From Chitinophaga oryzae (GTDB lineage Bacteria; Bacteroidota; Bacteroidia; Chitinophagales; Chitinophagaceae), in contig NZ_CP051204.2 in NCBI RefSeq assembly GCF_012516375.2, forward strand, positions 3,720,001-3,784,000: a stretch of 64,000 bases of DNA. Direction: 5' to 3'. Under the pieces are notes generated by a model. The model was not told where the DNA came from, ran no database searches, and saw nothing but the letters and a program-made list of their open reading frames with translations. Made by a program: the position numbers and the translations under genes. Positions 1 to 6,938 of the stretch are shown here, piece after piece. The number at the start of each line of letters is the position of its first letter. The stretch's first letter is position 1.

Positions 1-435
1 CGCGGCGATAAGCGCGAAGTAACCGGTATCGTGGTGAACGAGAAAATCAGCCTTGACCGCGAAACCCTGCGCAAGTTCCGCGCATTGCTGCACCAGATCT
101 CCAAAACCGGTCTTGCCGGTAAACGCTGGGGCAAAGGCAGGAATATTATCAGCAGCATGGAAGGTTTTGCCAACTACGTCTATATGGTAAAACCGGAACA
201 AGGCGCCAAATTAAAAGAAACACTGGCTGCCCTGTTGCAGCGGGAGGATATCAAAGCGGAAGCGCACAACCTCTGGACGACCGGCACTACAGACGGCACC
301 GCCGCTGAAACGACTACAGAGACGCCTTCTGCACCGCAGTCATCTGCACCACAACACCCGGAAGGCGTTCACATCGCAAAAGACACACCAACGGCTACCA
401 ACAAACCGGATAAGCCCTGGTGGGATGTTTTGTAA
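1..435 (+). CDS. Reverse transcriptase, C-terminal part (5' end outside window)
   Basis: The reading frame is open from base 1, so the gene starts upstream of the window; about 144 residues remain. The fragment opens with REVTGIVVNEK followed by a helix and GFANYVYMVKP. This matches the thumb end of retron-like and other bacterial reverse transcriptases, where VTGLVVN...VxR...LRAxLH...G...YVxMVNP is typical. The catalytic YADD region would lie upstream and cannot be seen. The last 50 residues are rich in Thr, Ala, Pro and Glu, look disordered and end in WWDVL. The product would copy RNA into DNA, but whether it is a retron, an Abi/UG-type or a domesticated enzyme cannot be told from this part. 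The gene is followed at once by an AATTACG repeat element holding a terminator. Confidence 0.75.
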   Translation, partial: RGDKREVTGIVVNEKISLDRETLRKFRALLHQISKTGLAGKRWGKGRNIISSMEGFANYVYMVKPEQGAKLKETLAALLQREDIKAEAHNLWTTGTTDGTAAETTTETPSAPQSSAPQHPEGVHIAKDTPTATNKPDKPWWDVL

Positions 436-437
436 TT

Positions 438-589
438 AATTACGAATTACGAATTACGAATTACGAATTACGAATTACGAATTACGAATTACGAATTTAA
501 ACCTAAAGACATACAATAAATGCGAAGACCTGAGCTATATACCCGCTCAGGTCTTCGCATTTTAAATTCGTAATTCGTAATTCGTAATT
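438..589. repeat. Nested inverted-repeat element, AATTACG family, copy 1
   Basis: The left arm is eight tandem copies of the heptamer AATTACG (438-493). The right arm at 565-589 holds about three copies in inverse orientation. Between them is a separate perfect 15-bp hairpin (520-534 with 546-560). The element fills the gap between the convergent reverse transcriptase and TonB receptor genes. Further copies of the family are at 4604-4723, 20250-20360 and 58534-58693. Confidence 0.85.
520..560. terminator. Bidirectional hairpin terminator
   Basis: A 15-bp perfect stem (ATGCGAAGACCTGAG at 520-534 pairing with 546-560) encloses an 11-nt loop. It is flanked by A-rich DNA on the left and T-rich DNA on the right, and lies between two convergent genes. 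It can serve both directions. Confidence 0.7.
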
Positions 590-592
590 GAA

Positions 593-3463
593 TCAGAGGT
601 TGTATCCCAGTGAAATATACCATTGTGATCCAATGGTAGGGTTGCCCCAGGATTGTACGTAAGATTTGTTCAGGATATTCACGCCTCCCAGTTTAACTGT
701 GGTCTTGGCTTTGGGGAAGAACTTGCTGACCATGGCATCCAGTGTGCCAAAAGCAGGGATCTCGCTCAGTGCCAGCGCATTCACGTTCGGGCCTACAAAG
801 GAAGACTGCCAGATGTAGGACTGTTGCCATTTCCAGACAACGTTAGCGGCTATATTGGAATTAGCGATATTGCGGTTACCGAGGTTAAGGCTGTACCTGA
901 CTTTGGGCGTGTTGAACATGGCCAGGAAGCTGCCCAGTTCTTTCGCGTTGCTCAATTCATTGTAAGAGATATTACCGCCGGCGGTGAAATTCAGCGGCAG
1001 GCTGTAATCCAGTCCCACTGCCCAGCCCCATGATTTTACGGTTTCTTCCGCGCTTACCGGTACTGAGAATATCTGTTGCGGAGTGGTGCCGCTGGCAGGT
1101 TTAACGAGCACCTGGCTGCCATTCATGTTTTTAAAATCATTTTTATAGATGTAGGCATCTACCAGCAGTCGTTTTGCGATCAGCGCTTTATAGCCGAGTT
1201 CGTAGGCCTGTATGCGTTCCGGTTTGAACTCACGGAAGGTATAGGCTTTAGGTGCGCCAGCCAGCACTGACTGTAATGTAAATACTTCTCCGGACCTGAG
1301 ACCATAGCGTTCACGCAGGAACGGCAAACCGCCGATCAGGTGTGCCTGTGGCGTGGTCAGGTCAATGTACTGGTCCTGGTTGTTGGGTATGCGGAAGCCG
1401 GTCTGATAGGATACACGCAGGTTATGGGTTTGCAGGAAGGTATATACTGCGGACAAACGCGGACTGAACTGGCCTTTGAAGTTCATGTTTTTATCATAGC
1501 GCAGCGATCCGGTAAGCTTCAGGTGATCGTCGATCAGCTTCTTCATGATCTGAACGTAACCGCCATATTCGTTGATGCGGAACTCTTTACCGTTGTCGTC
1601 AACGGCGAACAGCGTTTTTTCAGAGTTGAGTGTGTACAGGCGGTAGTTACCACCTACCAGTATCTCGGCGAACTTGATCAGGTTATGGAAGTTGTACATG
1701 AACTCCAGCTGATAGAGATTGGTTTTATCCGTGAATTTGGCGCCTACGCCTTTAGCGTCGCCGGGGATCGGTTTTTCGCGCACTTTGGCGGCGGCATTGT
1801 TGAAATCAGCGGTGCCTGGCATGAACCGGCCGGAATCAGCTTTGGCACGCGCGTTCTGGAAGAACAGCGGCATGCGGGAGGAGACGGCGTTCTGCGCGGC
1901 GGCATAGGCGGCGGCGTCATTGGCGCCTCCCTGGAGTGCTGCGCCGTATGCCTGTGCAAAGGTGCCCAACGCCTGGGTGGCATAGGTGCCGAAGTACTGG
2001 GCATACCATTGAGTGCTGGGTTTCCAGGCTTCGTTGATACCGGCGGCCAGGGTGCCGCTGGCATAGCTGTCGCCGGACCTTTCCTGTGTGGTGTAGGCCC
2101 TCACATAAAAGTCGGGGTGCCGCAGTTCCACTTTGTACTGGCCCATGTTGAAGTCTTTCAGGGAGTAGCGGTCGGCGCCGGTGTAAACGGTGGTACCGGA
2201 GCCGTAGCTGCCCTGGATGAGGGCTTCGAGGTTTTCAGTGATTTTATAGTGCAGGGCGCCGTTCAGTTTCAGGTTTTTGGTGCCGTAGTCTACTACGTCC
2301 GCTTCGTTGTAGCCGGTGCGGGTGATGGTGGCTTTATTGGGAGCGGGCATGGCGGCGTTGAAGATCTGATCGGGGGAGACTCTGCCGCCAAACATAGCGG
2401 AGATGCCTGCCAGTTGCTGGGTCAGCTGACCGCCGGTTTTGAAGGAGTTGTACATGTTAACGGAGTTTTCATCGCCGTAGATGTTTACGCCGTTGTATCC
2501 TTCGTTGTTGGCGCGGGTGCCGTCCTGCAGCGTATGGCCGTTGGCCAGGCTCTGGTCGCGGTAGTCGTGCGCCTGCCAATCGTCTGCTTTGATGTAGCCT
2601 ACGTTCAGTTTAAACGCCCATTTGTTGTTGAAGGCATGTGCGTAGCGTACAGACACGTCGTAGAAACCGGTCGTAGCGGAAGTGCGGCCGCCATCGTTGA
2701 GGATGCCGGTTTTCACCTGCGCGCTGAGGCCCTGGTACTGGAAGGGGTTTTTGCTGGTCATCAGCACGATGCCGTTGAGCGCATTGGGGCCGTACAAGGC
2801 GGAGGCGGCGCCGGGTATCAGTTCCACGTTGTCGAGGTCCAGTTCGGGGATGCCTACCATGTTACCGACGGAGAAATTGAGGCCGGGGGCCTGGTTGTCC
2901 ATACCGTCGTTCAGCTGCAGCACGCGGGTGTTACCGTTGCTGTTGAAACCGCGGGTGTTGACAGACTTGAAGGTAAGGCTCTGGGTGCTCATTTCCACGC
3001 CTTTCAGGTTGGCGAGAGCGTCATAAAAGGAGGCTGCCGGAGACGCTTTCAGGGCGCGGCTGTCCAGCTTTTCGATAGACACCGGCGATTGCAGGATACT
3101 TTCCTGTACGCGGCTGGCGGCTACCACCACCTCCTGCCCGAGTATTTCGGTGGTGCTGAGGGCAATGATTACTTTTTCATTGGCATTGTTAACTACCTGT
3201 TCTGTGGTTTGATAACCTACATAGGTAAAAACAAGGGTCAACGGAAGTGCATGGTTCGTTTTGAGCTGGAAGTTGCCGCCGTTGCCCGTAATGGTGCCGG
3301 CTGTGGCGCCTTTCACGGAGACAGTAACTCCCTGCATGCCGTTTCCGGAAGTTTTGTCTGTTACAGTACCGGTAATAGTTGCAGGCGTTTGTGCTGTGAG
3401 TACCAGGGAAAAGGACATCAATAGCAACAGGGAGCCCAAACATACTTTTAGAATGTTTTTCAT
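593..3463 (-). CDS. TonB-dependent receptor with carboxypeptidase-like regulatory domain
   Basis: This is a 956-residue outer-membrane receptor. It begins with a signal peptide (about residues 1-25, ending LTAQ). A CarboxypepD_reg-like beta-sandwich (about 27-105, ITGTVTDKTSGNGMQGVTV) and then a plug domain (about 115-235, including NTRGFNSNGNTRVLQLNDG and ALYGPNALNGIV) follow. The rest is a beta-barrel ending in an aromatic-rich strand. Proteins of this kind import a ligand through the outer membrane using TonB energy. The ligand cannot be read from the sequence, and no SusD-like partner lies next to it. It is monocistronic, divergent from nothing on its right and convergent with the reverse transcriptase on its left. 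Confidence 0.93.
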   Translation of the reverse strand: MKNILKVCLGSLLLLMSFSLVLTAQTPATITGTVTDKTSGNGMQGVTVSVKGATAGTITGNGGNFQLKTNHALPLTLVFTYVGYQTTEQVVNNANEKVIIALSTTEILGQEVVVAASRVQESILQSPVSIEKLDSRALKASPAASFYDALANLKGVEMSTQSLTFKSVNTRGFNSNGNTRVLQLNDGMDNQAPGLNFSVGNMVGIPELDLDNVELIPGAASALYGPNALNGIVLMTSKNPFQYQGLSAQVKTGILNDGGRTSATTGFYDVSVRYAHAFNNKWAFKLNVGYIKADDWQAHDYRDQSLANGHTLQDGTRANNEGYNGVNIYGDENSVNMYNSFKTGGQLTQQLAGISAMFGGRVSPDQIFNAAMPAPNKATITRTGYNEADVVDYGTKNLKLNGALHYKITENLEALIQGSYGSGTTVYTGADRYSLKDFNMGQYKVELRHPDFYVRAYTTQERSGDSYASGTLAAGINEAWKPSTQWYAQYFGTYATQALGTFAQAYGAALQGGANDAAAYAAAQNAVSSRMPLFFQNARAKADSGRFMPGTADFNNAAAKVREKPIPGDAKGVGAKFTDKTNLYQLEFMYNFHNLIKFAEILVGGNYRLYTLNSEKTLFAVDDNGKEFRINEYGGYVQIMKKLIDDHLKLTGSLRYDKNMNFKGQFSPRLSAVYTFLQTHNLRVSYQTGFRIPNNQDQYIDLTTPQAHLIGGLPFLRERYGLRSGEVFTLQSVLAGAPKAYTFREFKPERIQAYELGYKALIAKRLLVDAYIYKNDFKNMNGSQVLVKPASGTTPQQIFSVPVSAEETVKSWGWAVGLDYSLPLNFTAGGNISYNELSNAKELGSFLAMFNTPKVRYSLNLGNRNIANSNIAANVVWKWQQSYIWQSSFVGPNVNALALSEIPAFGTLDAMVSKFFPKAKTTVKLGGVNILNKSYVQSWGNPTIGSQWYISLGYNL

Positions 3464-3559
3464 ACGCAGTGGACGTTTGTGATTTAGACTCGGTTTATCT
3501 AAATATAAGTAAAAAACAAATACAACTGCGAAACTGAAAATATTTCCTGCAGGCGCCGG

Positions 3560-4573
3560 TTATTGCCAGTCCTTCAGGATCTTGCCGATCTTTTCAAACT
3601 CAATCAGGAAGCCGTCATGGCCATAGGAGGAGTCGATTTCATGGTAACTGGTATCGGGCAGATAGGTGGCCAGCAGGCGTTGTTCTTCCGGGGGGCAGAG
3701 CAGGTCGCTGCTGATACCGATCAGTAATACCGGTTGCTGTATGTGGGAGAGGGAAGTGGTGATGTCTTCATGGCGGCCACGGGCGATGTTGTGACTGTCC
3801 ATAGCTTTGGTGAGCAGCCAGTAGGATTGGGCGTTGAAGCGTTTTACCAGTTTTTCGCCCTGGTATTCGATATAGGAAGAAGCGCGGAAGTGGTCAGTCT
3901 TTTCCTTGTCGGGATCAGACTGGGTGCGCATAAAGGTCTGGTAGTTCCGGTAGGTGACCATGCCGATTGCCCGGGCGGCTTTGAGGCCGCGGGCGCCGGC
4001 ATGGGGCGCGGGGTCCTGCCAGCTGGCATCTGCTTCGATGGCCAGGCGTTGTGCGGTATGGATGGCGATGCCCCAGGCGCTTTCAGCGGCGCCGGTGCAG
4101 AGCAGGAACAAGCGCTTAATGCGCTCCGGTTCTGTCAATGCCCATTCCAGTACCTGGTAACCGCCCATGGAACCGCCTACGAGCAGGCTTATCTGTTGTA
4201 TCTGCAGGTGTTCACGCAACAGGCGGTGTGCCTGTACCATATCGCGGATGGTGACCGCGGGGAAGGAGGTGTACCAGGGCTGGCCGGTAGCAGGATTCAC
4301 TGTATGAGGGCCGGAGCTGCCGTAACAGGAGCCGATGATATTGGCACATACGATAAAGTGCTGAGCCGGGTCTATCACCCGCCCATGGCCGATAAGGCCG
4401 CTCCACCAGTCAGCCGCGTCGCTGTTGGCGGTCAGTGCATGACACACCCATACCACGTTGCTGCCGTCAGCATTCATGGTACCGTATGTATGATAGGCGA
4501 TCTGTAATTCAGGTAATACCTGGCCGGACTCCAGCCGGAATGGTGCTTTGCTGTGAAAAACCTGTGCAGACAA
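3560..4573 (-). CDS. metX: Homoserine O-acetyltransferase
   Basis: This is a 337-residue alpha/beta-hydrolase enzyme that acylates homoserine with acetyl-CoA, the first committed step of methionine synthesis. The nucleophile elbow GGSMGGYQ places the catalytic Ser at about residue 135. The acid is probably Asp290 (SSDLLCPP) and the base His319 (GHDGFL). Early motifs such as HALTANSDAADWW and GSCYGSSGP are typical of MetX. Whether the acyl group is acetyl or succinyl cannot be decided with certainty from sequence. A metZ-like sulfhydrylase 0.6 kb away on the other strand fits O-acylhomoserine as the shared intermediate. It is transcribed away from the osmC-metZ pair across an AATTACG inverted repeat. 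Confidence 0.93.
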   Translation of the reverse strand: MSAQVFHSKAPFRLESGQVLPELQIAYHTYGTMNADGSNVVWVCHALTANSDAADWWSGLIGHGRVIDPAQHFIVCANIIGSCYGSSGPHTVNPATGQPWYTSFPAVTIRDMVQAHRLLREHLQIQQISLLVGGSMGGYQVLEWALTEPERIKRLFLLCTGAAESAWGIAIHTAQRLAIEADASWQDPAPHAGARGLKAARAIGMVTYRNYQTFMRTQSDPDKEKTDHFRASSYIEYQGEKLVKRFNAQSYWLLTKAMDSHNIARGRHEDITTSLSHIQQPVLLIGISSDLLCPPEEQRLLATYLPDTSYHEIDSSYGHDGFLIEFEKIGKILKDWQ

Positions 4574-4589
4574 TAATTCAAAATTTTTG

Positions 4590-4620
4590 CAAATCTACAA
4601 AGACAATTACGAATTACGAA
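4590..4620 (-). promoter_or_regulatory. Predicted promoter of metX
   Basis: On the minus strand the -7 box TAGATTTG (4590-4597) fits the Bacteroidota TAnnTTTG consensus. Exactly 19 nt upstream is TTCG (4617-4620), one base from the -33 TTTG. That TTCG is part of the heptamer arm of the inverted repeat. Confidence 0.6.
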
Positions 4621-4723
4621 TTACGAATTACGAATTGAGGGCTCCCTGATGGCAAGGTTACTAAATAACCTTTCCGGGGAAAGGCTCCTCAATTCGTAAT
4701 TCGTAATTCGTAATTCGTAATTG
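4604..4723. repeat. Nested inverted-repeat element, AATTACG family, copy 2
   Basis: The arms at 4604-4640 and 4687-4723 are perfect inverted repeats of 37 bp built from AATTACG heptamers and closed by a GAGG/CCTC clamp. The 46-nt centre contains a second small palindrome around AAGGTTACTAAATAACCTT (4653-4671). Unlike copy 1 it lies between two divergent start codons (metX and osmC), so it is not a simple terminator. Confidence 0.9.
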
Positions 4724-4728
4724 AATTA

Positions 4729-4736
4729 TATCTTTG
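4729..4736 (+). promoter_or_regulatory. Predicted -7 box of osmC-metZ promoter
   Basis: TATCTTTG matches TAnnTTTG exactly and lies 21 nt upstream of the osmC start codon. The -33 position again falls inside the inverted-repeat arm (TTCG at 4707-4710, 18-nt spacer). Confidence 0.65.
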
Positions 4737-4757
4737 TTGGAAGAAATCCACCTTATC

Positions 4758-5177
4758 ATGAAAATAGCATTACAAAGAGTAGACGACGGATTCAACATGG
4801 AAGCCGTAGATGAAGGCGGCCACAAAGTGTTGATGGACTCATCCCTGGAAAACGGGGGGAAGAACAACGGGGTAAGACCTATGCAGATGATCATTATGGG
4901 CCTCGGCGGTTGTTCTGCCATTGATGTGCTGATGATCCTGAAAAAACAACGGCAGGAAGTGAAGGATTTCCGCATAGAGATCGAAGCGGAGAGAGAACAG
5001 GGCAAAGAGCCGTCTTTATGGGAAACCGCCCACATCGTATTTCATTTTACCGGCAACATCGACGCTGACAAGGCTGCCCGCGCGGTGGAACTGTCTATGA
5101 ATAAATATTGCTCCGTAGCGGAAACGTTGCGCCAGGCCAGGACCAAACTGACCTGGGAAGTGAAACTGAACGCCTAA
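4758..5177 (+). CDS. OsmC family protein
   Basis: This is a 139-residue OsmC/Ohr-fold protein. Both family cysteines are present: Cys52 in MGLGGCSAID and Cys118 in MNKYCSVAE. Members are thiol-dependent peroxidases for organic hydroperoxides or less well defined homologues (YhfA type). The general subfamily is preferred here because the Ohr signature is not obvious. The ATG at 4758 is chosen because MKIALQRVDD is a normal family N-terminus and the -7 box is 21 nt upstream. The gene is followed after 15 nt by the metZ-like gene on the same strand, so the two are probably co-transcribed. Confidence 0.88.
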   Translation: MKIALQRVDDGFNMEAVDEGGHKVLMDSSLENGGKNNGVRPMQMIIMGLGGCSAIDVLMILKKQRQEVKDFRIEIEAEREQGKEPSLWETAHIVFHFTGNIDADKAARAVELSMNKYCSVAETLRQARTKLTWEVKLNA

Positions 5178-5192
5178 CACGGAGAAACCACC

Positions 5193-6386
5193 ATGTCCAT
5201 GAGCAATAACAAGCAATACCAACCGGAAACCAATGCGGTCAGGATTCAGACAGCACGGACCAACGAAATGGAACACTCCACGCCGATGTTCCTGACCTCG
5301 AGCTTCTGCTTTGACAATGCGGAGGAAATGAGGGCCACCTTTGCGGATGAAACGGATTTTAATATCTATAGCCGCTTTAGCAATCCTAATGTGGACGAGT
5401 TTGTGCAGAAGATGTGCGCCCTCGAAGGCGCGGAAGCCGGTTATGCTACCGCGTCCGGCATGAGCGCTATTTTTGCCAGCTTCATGGCCCTGCTGAAAGC
5501 AGGCGACCATATACTGAGCGCCCGCTCTATCTTCGGTTCCACCCATACTGTCATTACCAAATTCCTGCCCAAATGGGGGATAGAATGGTCTTATTTCGAC
5601 CTGAACGATCCCGCCGGCATTGAAGCGATGGTCAAACCCAATACCCGGATGATCTTCGTAGAAACGCCCTCCAACCCCGGGCTGGAAATCATCGATATTG
5701 CCTATCTCGCCGGTATCGCCAACAAGCATAATATCATCCTCAACGTTGACAATTGCTTCGCCACCCCGGTGCTGCAACGGCCCATCGAGGCAGGCGCACA
5801 CATCGTTACCCATTCGGCCACCAAGTGGATCGACGGGCAGGGGCGCGTACTGGGCGGCGCTGTCCTCGGTAAAAAAGAACTGATCAAAGAAGTACATACT
5901 TTCTGCCGCAGCACTGGTCCGGCCATGTCGCCGTTCAACGCCTGGGTGCTGAGCAAAAGCCTGGAAACGTTACACGTGCGCATGGAACGCCACACCTCCA
6001 GCGCGCTGAAGCTGGCGCAGGCCCTGGAAGGCAATCCGCACCTGAGCAGCGTGAAATACCCTTTCCTGGCCAGCCATCCGCAGCACGACATCGCCCGCAA
6101 ACAAATGAGCGGCGGTGGCGGTATCGTATGCTTCGAACTGAAAGGCGGCCTCGAAAGCGGCGTACGTTTCCTCGACGCGCTGGAACTGCTGTCCCTCACC
6201 GCTAACCTGGGCGACAGCCGCAGCATCGCGTCACACCCGGCCAGCACTACCCACGCCAAACTGAGCGACGAAGAAAGAGCCAACGTCGGCATTACGCCCG
6301 GCCTGATCCGCATCTCCGTTGGCCTCGAGAATGTGGGCGATCTCCTCGCTGATATCGAGCAGGCACTGGCCAAAAGCGCATTGTAA
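5193..6386 (+). CDS. metZ: O-acylhomoserine sulfhydrylase / trans-sulfuration PLP enzyme
   Basis: This is a 397-residue fold-type I PLP enzyme of the Cys/Met metabolism family. The PLP lysine is Lys211 in THSATKWIDGQG. Other family signatures are RFSNPNVDEF (about 61-70), YATASGMSAIF and VETPSNPGLE. The best match is O-succinyl/O-acetylhomoserine sulfhydrylase (MetZ), which makes homocysteine from the acyl-homoserine produced by MetX. Cystathionine gamma-synthase is the main alternative. A GGAGA stretch lies a few bases before the ATG. A strong terminator follows at 6401. Confidence 0.87.
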   Translation: MSMSNNKQYQPETNAVRIQTARTNEMEHSTPMFLTSSFCFDNAEEMRATFADETDFNIYSRFSNPNVDEFVQKMCALEGAEAGYATASGMSAIFASFMALLKAGDHILSARSIFGSTHTVITKFLPKWGIEWSYFDLNDPAGIEAMVKPNTRMIFVETPSNPGLEIIDIAYLAGIANKHNIILNVDNCFATPVLQRPIEAGAHIVTHSATKWIDGQGRVLGGAVLGKKELIKEVHTFCRSTGPAMSPFNAWVLSKSLETLHVRMERHTSSALKLAQALEGNPHLSSVKYPFLASHPQHDIARKQMSGGGGIVCFELKGGLESGVRFLDALELLSLTANLGDSRSIASHPASTTHAKLSDEERANVGITPGLIRISVGLENVGDLLADIEQALAKSAL

Positions 6387-6400
6387 TCATCAATGTATAT

Positions 6401-6447
6401 AAACAACATTGCCCGGGGCTTCAGCTTCGGGCAATGTTGTTTAAAGG
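6401..6447 (+). terminator. Rho-independent terminator after metZ
   Basis: A perfect 15-bp stem (AAACAACATTGCCCG at 6401-6415 with 6428-6442) has a 12-nt loop. The end of the stem supplies a short T-run. Confidence 0.8.
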
Positions 6448-6501
6448 AAACGCGGTCCTGTATTTAATATATTATTTAATATATTTTGTTATATTAGAAT
6501 T

Positions 6502-6858
6502 ATGAAATCCTTTTCCCATTTTCTGCTGATCCTTGTCCTGGCATACCTGGCCGGTACCCTGCTTCCCTGGTGGAGCGTAGCCCTGGTGGCTTTTGTTGTT
6601 ACGTTAGTATTGCCGCTGACTCCCGGCAAATCTTTCTTCAGCGCTTTTCTTTCCATCTTTATATTATGGCTCGTGCTGGCTTTTTATATGGATGTTCGCA
6701 ACGATCACCTGCTGGCCAACCGTATGAGCGAAATGATCCTAAAAGTACGCAGCGCGCCGTTGCTGGGCGTGATCAGCGCTTTGATTGGCGGACTGGTGGC
6801 TGGTTTCGCGGCCAGCAGCGCGGCTTTTGTCCGTGCCCCGAAAAAAATCGTGTCCTAG
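6502..6858 (+). CDS. Small integral membrane protein, unknown function
   Basis: This 118-residue protein has about four hydrophobic segments (roughly 5-22, 24-41, 47-64 and 88-110), separated by a short hydrophilic stretch (about 65-85). No enzymatic motif is visible. The closing APKKIVS tail is positively charged, suggesting a cytoplasmic end. It stands alone between a terminator and the DUF5686 gene. A 12-bp direct repeat (ATTTAATATATT twice) lies in the AT-rich promoter region at about 6461-6485. I do not recognise the family. Confidence 0.75.
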   Translation: MKSFSHFLLILVLAYLAGTLLPWWSVALVAFVVTLVLPLTPGKSFFSAFLSIFILWLVLAFYMDVRNDHLLANRMSEMILKVRSAPLLGVISALIGGLVAGFAASSAAFVRAPKKIVS

Positions 6859-6903
6859 GTTATCATGTGCTGTTAAATTTGTGGTAAAACGGTAAGTACC
6901 TTA

Positions 6904-6934
6904 TTGACGCGTACATACCTGGCAGTTATTTTTG
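6904..6934 (+). promoter_or_regulatory. Predicted promoter of the DUF5686 gene, very close to the start codon
   Basis: TTG (6904-6906), a 20-nt spacer and TATTTTTG (6927-6934) fit the Bacteroidota promoter. The first ATG is at 6939, so the transcript would start at or next to the start codon. Confidence 0.5.
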
Positions 6935-6938
6935 AGCT

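Noticed and set aside
438..589. Short tandem repeats that might suggest a CRISPR array
   Set aside because: The units are 7 bp with no unique spacers, and no cas genes are present.
1340..3424. Open frame of 694 codons opposite the first TonB receptor
   Set aside because: It is the antisense shadow of a GC-rich coding region with no recognisable domain. The receptor on the other strand is well supported.
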